Source: Batrachochytrium dendrobatidis JAM81 (Eukaryota > Chytridiomycota > Chytridiomycetes > Rhizophydiales). From it: a DNA stretch of 64,000 nucleotides. The notes below the pieces were generated by a model, which saw only the letters and a list, made by a program, of their open reading frames with translations, was not told where the DNA came from and ran no database searches. The position numbers and the translations under genes are program-made. This document shows positions 57,582 to 64,000 of this stretch, piece after piece (the stretch's first letter is position 1; every line of letters starts with the position of its first letter). The stretch is taken from positions 186,001-250,000 of the forward strand of contig NW_006281114.1 of NCBI RefSeq assembly GCF_000203795.2. The letters are read 5' to 3'.

Positions 57582-58075
57582 TACTGTCGCATTCACGTAA
57601 AATGATCACTTTCTGTATCTTGCAATCTATTCTGTTTTGTAACAAGAAATGATCATCCAGTGCTTTCATATTATAAATTGGTTGTCTTTCAGGATATGAC
57701 GACCATCATACGATGCTCACAAACTAAACTTTGGACTGGAATGGTCTCGTCATTTGATAGTTATACATTGTACGACCATCAAACTCATTCATTACAATCC
57801 AAATATTGGATTTGATTGTTCCGATATTATCAATCAAACTTTGTAAACTCCACTTTGTTGTATCCTAAACACTCGGATATGCTCTAATTGGAAATAATAA
57901 TGCTTGCACATTTCAGCAATACAGCTGCCATTTCCATGGCAATCACTAAGATATCAGCCAACTAAATAGTTCATAAAACAACGCTGTCAAGTAAATTGAC
58001 ACCAATCATTCCATGAGATTGGCTATTCATTATACACTCTTGTTCAGTGATCCATTTCACGCGAATACGACAGTG
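57582..58075 (+). mobile_element. MITE copy upstream of MTFP1 (inverted-pair arm 2)
   Basis: TACTGTCGCATTCACGTAAA on the left, TTTCACGCGAATACGACAGT on the right; 494 bp; inverted near-identical copy of 56719-57211. The two arms are separated by about 370 bp that hold MTFP1 exon 1 and its start. Nothing else is seen up to the next gene at 58342. Confidence 0.9.
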
Positions 58076-58341
58076 AATGAATGAAACTCACATGGCACAT
58101 TATTGATTAGATTTGAGATTTCCAACTTTAATCTGACCAGTGTCATAAACTAAATACATGAACCACACTATGATAACCAATCGATTGTAACATGTTGACT
58201 AAAATAGTTTAATTTATTATCGGTGCTCTTGGTAGTTCGACCATTGCTCCATATACCTTTAGAAAAACAGCATTTGCGAATAGTTAAACCCAAAGACTGG
58301 CTATAGCAATCAAATAAAATAGCATGTTTGAAAATGGATAG

Positions 58342-58716
58342 TCAAGTCGACAAGTGGTCGTGTAGCATATTGAGCCGCTCAAGTGCAGTGGATTTGTGTG
58401 GTATCTGCGACCTTGGGCCAGAGGTGTTGGATAGAGTACGCATTCCAAGTGGGTCGCATTGAGTAGTAAGTTGGTTGCAAGTAGATAAAGCAAGTGACAT
58501 ACTGTATTCAAACTGTCCATCATCAGCAGTATAAGGGTAACCTTCCAAGGCAAAAGCAGGTATTGTCAGTAATGTGCAGGCCAAGGGTTGTAGATGGAAC
58601 TCGGCATTTCTTGGACGAAGCCTGTTGGCTATACGCTCTTGTAAATCCAAATTATCAAGATGCATAGACTCTAGATACACAGACGATATATCAGTAGGAC
58701 AACCAGAAGATTCCAT
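58342..58716 (-). CDS. Small hypothetical protein (124 aa)
   Basis: Uninterrupted ORF from ATG 58716: MESSGCPTDISSVYLESMHL, then DNLDLQERIANRLRPRNAEF, LACTLLTIPAFALEGYPYTA and SALERLNMLHDHL-like end (TALERLNMLHDHLST). The N-half is helical and charged, the middle hydrophobic. No family recognised. It is read as a gene because it is the longest clean ATG-started frame in a 1.5-kb stretch and has a compact promoter-like gap (58717-59032) before the next gene. Confidence 0.45.
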   Translation of the reverse strand: MESSGCPTDISSVYLESMHLDNLDLQERIANRLRPRNAEFHLQPLACTLLTIPAFALEGYPYTADDGQFEYSMSLALSTCNQLTTQCDPLGMRTLSNTSGPRSQIPHKSTALERLNMLHDHLST

Positions 58717-59032
58717 TTGGTTTTACAACTCTTTTTGAATAAATGTTTGATAACAGAATTATCGGTTTGACATGTGAAATACAAGCTTTGCCAACTCATT
58801 GAGCCTGATAGTCAATTTTATTCACAATTAATGTAAACCATGAGGACCTACTCATTAAATACTCTACTTTACATAGCTCAATACAAGCCTGCCTTGCTAC
58901 TGCTTGGAGATGTGCTTTACTTGACCAACTGCCCAGACTGTTCTTGCCGAGTCGCGTCGACTGAATTCATATGGGCATGATGGAAATGCTGATATATAGC
59001 ATCTCCATTATTAAATCACATCAGCGTCAAGG

Positions 59033-59938
59033 CTATCCAATTCTGATTATTTGAGAAAAATAATCAATATCAATACAGATGGCTGCTGCTAGCATTATTG
59101 CTCGTTCATCAAGAGTCAGTGGTCGTGCTAAATCAGGCGTTCCGTCCATATATATGGAATACACTCCTATATTGGTAAACAGCTGAATAAAGTTCAGATA
59201 TGTTTATATCTATACATTGCTATACAGGGGTTTATCTATAATCAAAGTCTAGTCATAGAGATAAATACCTCTCGAATAACTCCAGAAAAGCTCCGAGTGA
59301 TTAAACCCAGTTTGCCACCACTCTCGTTCTCGATACCAAAGTTTCGTGTCCAAGGCTTGCCATTGATTTTTGCAAACGGTTTCTTATGTTGAACAAGCTC
59401 GTATCTTCTTCTATAAAGATGCCATTTTCTAATTTACAATTCAGATACATGCATGGGTATCAGTTACTCGGCTCATTCATCATAGCACTATTACCAAGAA
59501 AGTAGTAAACTACCAAATGACTTACTGTTTTACTTTGCCAATCAGATTACCATTGCATTCTGTCACTGTGATTGTGCTATTCAAAAGCCACTTTGTGGGT
59601 CGTTCAATTTTGAGCACCACGTCTCCATACGAGTTTAAAACATCTGCCTTGAAAGGGCTCTGGGTTCGTAGTATCTGTTTTACAATCCTATCCTTTACCG
59701 AAAAGCTTTTTTCAACAATGGATCCAATGTCATTTCCGACTGAATCTTTGATCGAGTATTGGTTTTCTTGCTCGATTCCAATCATCATATTCACCAGTCC
59801 AAGTTCTCGGTCAACAACAAGAGTTGAACAGGCAAGAATGGAATAGGCTGGCGTCGATAACTGAAGAATATCGGTGAAAGTAGGTGTTGGAATAACAACC
59901 AAAGTATTGGAAACATTGGGTATTTTTTCGGGTTGCAT
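59033..59938 (-). CDS. Phospholipid scramblase family protein
   Basis: ATG 59938 gives MQPEKIPNVSNTLVVIPTPT. Exon 1 continues VVDRELGLVNMMIGIEQENQ, YSIKDSVGNDIGSIVEKSFS, LRTQSPFKADVLNSYGDVVL and ERPTKWLLNSTITVTECNG. After splicing: KWHLYRRRYELVQHKKPFAK, NGKPWTRNFGIENESGGKLG, ITRSFSGVIREVF, and the last exon DGTPDLARPLTLDERAIMLA, CIDIDYFSQ. These match the scramblase beta-barrel blocks (WHLYRRRY, RPLTLDERA...DIDYFS) and the yeast Aim25 type. Three exons. Whether it moves lipids is not shown by sequence; in fungi the family is mostly mitochondrial. Confidence 0.87.
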
Positions 59939-60095
59939 GGTTTGATTTCGCTAGTTGAGCAAAAGGTTAACTTGTAAAATACTGAGCTAATGAATCGTGG
60001 GTGCTCGTGAATAGTAGTCTAACATGGGTTTGGATCGTACCAAGCTCAAGTCTTGCAACGTCAACAAGCAATTGCGGAATATAAGATTGAAAGAT

Positions 60096-60509
60096 TACAG
60101 CCGTGTTAGCATAAAATGAGAGGGCTTGTAAATACATGAACGGCCAATCTCATGTTTAATCAGTGCTGATTCCAACTAAATTTATTGAATAGCTTATTCC
60201 GAGTCTCAACAAACCTTGTTAATCCTTGTGCTTATTTTCGCACGAAAAGCTAAACGAGTGCTCAGTGCAGCCCCACACTCCTGTTGATACACTCAGCATC
60301 TCTTTAACTTTCCTTTTTCTAAACCAAGCATTGTGCGATTGGCATGTAGAGTTGTATTTGAGATATATTGAACTAGAGCGCGAACGTATTTGATGTTAGA
60401 TTAGAGTTTAATGTCAGGGTTGTGCGTAATCCAACACCTCGAATGACAAAAACAGACTCGGATTACAAGATAAATACAAGTTAGATTTTATGTGGATGCG
60501 GTTACAGTA
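60096..60509. mobile_element. MITE copy ending 10 bp from phosphatase stop
   Basis: TACAGCCGTGTTAGCATAAA on the left, ATTTTATGTGGATGCGGTTA on the right. 414 bp. Internal text CATTGTGCGATTGGCATGTA and AGCGCGAACGTATTTGAT is shared with other copies. It fills the space between the scramblase start (59938) and the HAD phosphatase stop (60520), so the phosphatase 3' UTR probably runs through it. Confidence 0.78.
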
Positions 60510-60519
60510 ATCAATTCAT

Positions 60520-61539
60520 TCAAGATATGTGCTTGGATAAAGTGGCCTTTAGCACTTGTGAAATGGTGGAAAAATCATCCCAAGCAGTATATGCAAGCCC
60601 TTCTTTTTTGCACCAAGTCTCCAAATCCTTGCCTCTTTTGGCGAATACAATATCTGCCTCATGAGCAGCCGAGAGATCCGAAACGCCATCACCTGCATAG
60701 AAAATGATGGGTCGAGTTGCCAATCCTTCATATTTAGCTTTGGCAAGCCTTAGCTCATTTCCCTAGGATTGGAATACACCGCGCATACAAGACATACCAA
60801 CAACCGTGTAAATTAATCAGTCGGATCGAGACAGTAATCATTCAAGATTTACCTTGTCATGACCATAGTCAGAGTCGTCACGATAAATAATCTTCCATCC
60901 ACCTTTTTCAATCTTGATATCGTTGGCAACAATGCGAAGCATATCCTTGTTTCCACCCGTTAGTTTAATATAATGATCCAAAAAGTGCTCGACAAGAGCC
61001 TGAATACCACTACACAACATATTCTCATCAGAACAATAGTCTAGCATTCCAAGACAAGATGAGTTTCATCTACCTGCTGACGACAGTAATCGGGATGTTA
61101 TTGGCAATGCAGACATTGAAGAATTCTGTAAACTTTGAATCCAAAGGAATATCGGATACAAGCGACATGCCCTCATCCCAAGAGAGAGTGACTGCATACC
61201 ACATCTTCTCGACAGCATCCCGGAAAGTGACAGTCCCATCAAGAATCTGCTTATCTAAAGAATCAGTGAGTGGATGTCATTGAAAAGGCTGCAGCATTGA
61301 TCCAGTTTAGTTTACCCAAAGCCTTGCGAACATCATAACCCATGCAGGAATCGATAATGACAGTGCCAGTGTCTTTTGTAGCAATAGTTCTACATATACA
61401 TCGAGTCAAAAGCCAATGCAGATAGCAATCCATAGGAAGCAGACACTTACCCATCAAAGTCCAGAAAGACCAGTACAGGAGGATGCGACAGATTGCATGC
61501 AGAATAGGCGGCAGTTTGGTCAGCAGTGGGAACAATCAT
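60520..61539 (-). CDS. HAD-superfamily phosphatase
   Basis: ATG 61539: MIVPTADQTAAYSACN, then PPVLVFLDFDGTIATKDTGT (HAD motif I, DxDGT), GYDVRKAL, KQILDGTVTFRDAVEKMWYA, NIPITVVSSGIQALVEHFLD (motif II with SS), DIKIEKGGWKIIYRDDSDYG, then IIFYAGDGVSDLSAAHEADI (motif III, GDGxSD) and GLAYTAWDDFSTISQVL to the stop. Four exons. The pattern fits the PSP/MtnX-like small-molecule phosphatases, which fungi share (yeast YNL010W type); the substrate is not readable. Divergent with the sugar-isomerase gene, start codons 87 bp apart. Confidence 0.85.
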
Positions 61540-61626
61540 AGCTTAGTCCAGTAAGGGCCGAATGGTTTGAAGGGTTAGAAATATTTGGCTAGTTCTTCAA
61601 GCTTGCAAGTCCAGCCCTTTACCATA
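61540..61626. promoter_or_regulatory. 87-bp bidirectional promoter space
   Basis: Separates ATG 61539 (HAD phosphatase, minus) and ATG 61627 (isomerase, plus). The isomerase frame opens upstream at a TTG (61585), but the first ATG is at 61627. No known element was recognised. Confidence 0.45.
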
Positions 61627-62651
61627 ATGTCCAAACCACAACTGTTTAGGTCTCTCTGGGGTGCTAGTCCAGACTCTTGGGAGTCTCTCTTTTCTTCATT
61701 GAAACTGCAAGGTTTCCATGGTGTAGAAGCCTCTTTATTGGGTATGTCCTGTATGTCCTGTGTCTGTAATGTGTTGGATCGTTACTGACTGCTGTTGATA
61801 GATGTCGGATTCTCCGATACAGAAAAGTTTGTAACTCTTCTGAGAAAGCATCAGCTAGTCTGGATATGCAGTTTATACACTAGTTGGGTAAGCAAATAGG
61901 CTCGTTATAAATGGTAATAATAATATTGACATTTGAATGAACTGGACGCTAGGCTGACTACATGGGGAAATGGGAGCGATTGTCAGTGGACGCTCATTTG
62001 AGCAACTTCGAGGTTCAACTGAATACGATGCTTGCTATTGCAGAACCGCCTGTTCATATCAACTGTCATTCAGGAAGCGATAGCTTCACTTTGAAAGAGT
62101 CCATCGATTACTTTACCAAATCCATTTCAATCCAGCAGCGTGTCCTTCAAGGCAAGGAAATTCCGCTCTCTCATGAAACCCATCGAGGTAGATCTCTATA
62201 CTCTCCTTGGATTACTTTGGAAATAGCCCAGCAGGTTCCTCAGATTCTATTCACTCTTGATGTCAGTCATTGGCATGTGGTGTGTGAGCGCATACTTGAT
62301 CCGCAAGATATCGACCTGGTATTAAGGCGGACCGCTCATATTCATGCAAGGGTGGGAACAGCCCAACAGCCGCAGATTTCTGATCCTCGCGATCCGCAAT
62401 TCAAGCATGTTGTTGAAGCTCATGAACTGTTATGGCGTACCGCTATTGCTTATCAAAAGGATATTCCATCACTAGCTCATCGGATTGCTCCTACACTGAC
62501 CCCTGAATATGGGCCTATGGAGGATGGTGGTTACATGCCTTGCATTGCTGTGCACATCTCTCACCCATCTGGTGACATCAAAAAATCTTGTGCTCGTGAA
62601 TTGGATGAGTTGATTATTGATGAAGGACATCGACTGCAGGGTACTCTGTAA
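61627..62651 (+). CDS. Sugar phosphate isomerase/epimerase (xylose isomerase-like TIM barrel)
   Basis: Three exons (61627-61741, 61802-61887, 61953-62651) give 299 residues. MSKPQLFRSLWGASPDSW, LKLQGFHGVEASLLGDVGFS, then ADYMGKWERLS, VHINCHSGSDSFTL, LSHETHRGRSLYSPWITLE, ILFTLDVSHWHVVCERIL, TAHIHARVGTAQQPQI, HELLWRTAIAYQ, TLTPEYGPMEDGGYMPC. Glu (HETHRG), Asp/His (DVSHW), His (HIHARVG) and Glu (TPEYGP) fall where the AP-endonuclease-2/xylose-isomerase barrel binds its metal. Substrate unknown. The divergent HAD phosphatase suggests a shared sugar-phosphate route, which is inference. Confidence 0.85.
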
Positions 62652-62743
62652 TGTCGCTTGTAGCCTTGCATCTTTGACTTTTCAATTTAGAAAAAGTACC
62701 GATTCAGCCCTTCTAAATCTCGTACTGAAATAAATTGAAATGC

Positions 62744-62869
62744 ACCGACAATTATGCGATGCCCGCAAACTAGAGTTTAAAACAGTATTGTCCAGTGAAT
62801 TTGGCACTCATTCCATGAAACTGTTTATTATGTATTGAACTCTTGGTGCTTTACGTGAATACGCGGTAA
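62744..62869. mobile_element. Truncated MITE at CENP-C 3' end
   Basis: The right end (GCTTTACGTGAATACGCGGT) is about 10 bp from the CENP-C stop at 62879. Preceding text (ATGCCCGCAAACTAGAG, CACTCATTCCATGAAACTG) matches the inner and right parts of the copy at 57582 with a large deletion between them; no left end. Confidence 0.55.
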
Positions 62870-62878
62870 ATGATAGAA

Positions 62879-64000
62879 TCATGTCGACGATTGTAAAACT
62901 TCTTTGCCGTGACAAAAGAACAATCGAGCTTCTCTATTTGCAATGTTTTCAATCTCGTACAAATTGCCTGTTGCATCAATGAGAACACAAAGTAGATAAA
63001 TAATCAAGAAAATTAAACCACACAACACTGGTAAATTAAACATGACAAATCAATCAAAACTACCTCGAGGAACAAAAAACTGTGAGCCATGTGAAATCAC
63101 AAACGAAGTCTCGTTAACCCTAACTTGAACCTGACCAGATAGCAAAAGAAAAATCTAATTCACAGCATAGTTTCAAGCAAATAGTGAGTCAAGATCGAGT
63201 GCACACTTTTCAAACCCCCACATGATACTTATTCCGCAATATAACTTGAGCTTACCATGGCGGAATCGCCGGAACCCCTGATGGGCTTCTTGGCTCCGCG
63301 CGGCAAAGCCAAAACTCCGGATGCCAAAAAATCGCCTTCGCTGAACACCTTTTGAAATCGATAGTCTCCTGCACCGACAGTACGGGGAACGATCATGCCA
63401 GGCGTAACTACAATATTATGCAACTCTTCTTGACCTGTACGATAGTTAAAAACACTCACTTCGGATGGAACGGCCTCGGTCTCTTCTTTTTTAATTTTTT
63501 CTGCTCTACTGCGTCGATGCGCAATAGTTTCATCATCTGATGGGATTCGAATAACCTCCTTGACAGACGTAGGAACACCCCCAAATCCTAAGTAATCATT
63601 AAAGTTGGTCAAAAATAAACTACCATTGAAAAACAATACCATACAACCTACCAGAAACACGACGGCCGTATATGACACGCTCATTTTTCCAGTATGCAAC
63701 CGGCTGAACCTTGGTACGCCGACTTCGTCGTGCACCATCCGTTTCAATCTCAACCTCTTCTCCTTCCTGTTTTATTGATGCAGAAACTACAGCAATGGAT
63801 TTTTTAATAGGTACAGATCTTTGCTTAACCACTAATTGACCTTGATTGGTTCGATGATCGAGTGAGTCTAGCTCTTGATGAACGGCTATATGTTTTTGTT
63901 TCGGGACAATACCCCGTGACTTTGGTGGTCGTCCTCTTGGATTTCGTGGAGGTAAACTCACTTCCAAATCCCTTGCTGTATCCGGTAATGGCTGTTCACG
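62879..64000 (-). CDS. MIF2: CENP-C/Mif2 kinetochore protein, C-terminal part
   Basis: Inner-kinetochore protein that links CENP-A nucleosomes to the kinetochore; partial, the N-terminus lies beyond 64000. From the edge: an AT-hook-like NPRGRPPKSRG, KKSIAVVSAS, then the CENP-C motif RRSRRTKVQPVAYWKNERVI (fungal/animal R-R-S-x-R-x-x-x-x-P-x-x-Y-W). After exons with FGGVPTSVKEVIRIPS and VVTPGMIVPRTV comes the C-terminal cupin dimerisation domain: LLLSGQVQVRVNETSFVISH, GSQFFVPRGNLYEIENIANR, EARLFFCHG. Stop TGA at 62879-62881. Introns near 63601-63644, 63160-63255 and 62960-63064 have GT-AG ends and join in phase. Confidence 0.92.

Noticed and set aside
29600..59938. Possible phospholipid gene cluster (CDC50, CDS1, scramblase)
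   Set aside because: The three genes are 24-30 kb apart with many unrelated genes between them; coincidence is the simpler reading.

Overview
This is a eukaryotic, almost certainly fungal, window: AT-rich, densely packed genes cut by many short GT-AG introns (typically 50-110 bp), and fungal-type gene content such as a saccharopine dehydrogenase of the alpha-aminoadipate lysine pathway (LYS1), the RNA polymerase I factor RRN7, and Cdc50, Mif2/CENP-C and CaMKK-like proteins in fungal form. Several genes (FAM192A/PIP30, MTFP1, an Integrator- or other helical-repeat-like protein, a C2-RasGAP-LIM protein) are rare or absent in yeasts but kept in early-diverging fungi, so I infer a chytrid or similar zoosporic fungus. 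No tRNA, rRNA, CRISPR or organelle sequence was seen. Exon boundaries quoted below were worked out by hand from reading-frame continuity and GT-AG sites.

Layout. 0-6 kb: divergent 20S proteasome genes beta6 and beta5 (start codons 56 bp apart), then FAM192A/PIP30 and RRN7. 6.7-17.5 kb: GAA1 (GPI transamidase), a frame-disrupted gene of unknown family, a long helical protein, small hypotheticals, LYS1 and LSM6. 17.5-20 kb: repeats. 20-32 kb: a Q/P/H-rich protein, ATG3, an F-box protein, CDC50. 32-49 kb: a coiled-coil protein, a large C2-C2-C1-RasGAP-LIM-LIM-LIM protein, a CaMKK-type kinase. 50-64 kb: a PUF RNA-binding protein with an IQ motif, CDS1, MTFP1, a scramblase, a divergent HAD phosphatase/sugar isomerase pair, and the C-terminus of CENP-C (running off the right edge).

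Overlaid on the genes are two repeat families. The first is a 0.3-0.5 kb Tc1/mariner-like MITE (terminal inverted repeat close to CAGCCGTATTCACGTAAAAT, flanked by TA), with about 13 full or partial copies placed in introns, promoters and 3' flanks; two nearly identical copies in inverted orientation bracket the first exon of MTFP1, one of them inside its intron. The second is a 1.2-kb non-coding repeat present twice almost unchanged (17938 and 42864) and once as a 507-bp 3' piece (36115).

Functionally the genes are mostly housekeeping and not one pathway. Some local pairings are suggestive: beta6/beta5 with the proteasome-activator-partner FAM192A; the HAD phosphatase with the sugar isomerase; and, scattered, three membrane-phospholipid genes (CDC50, CDS1, scramblase). 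The strongest candidates for something new are the RasGAP-LIM fusion, the MITE family with its inverted pair, and the 1.2-kb repeat. I found no defence system or other self-contained novel system.
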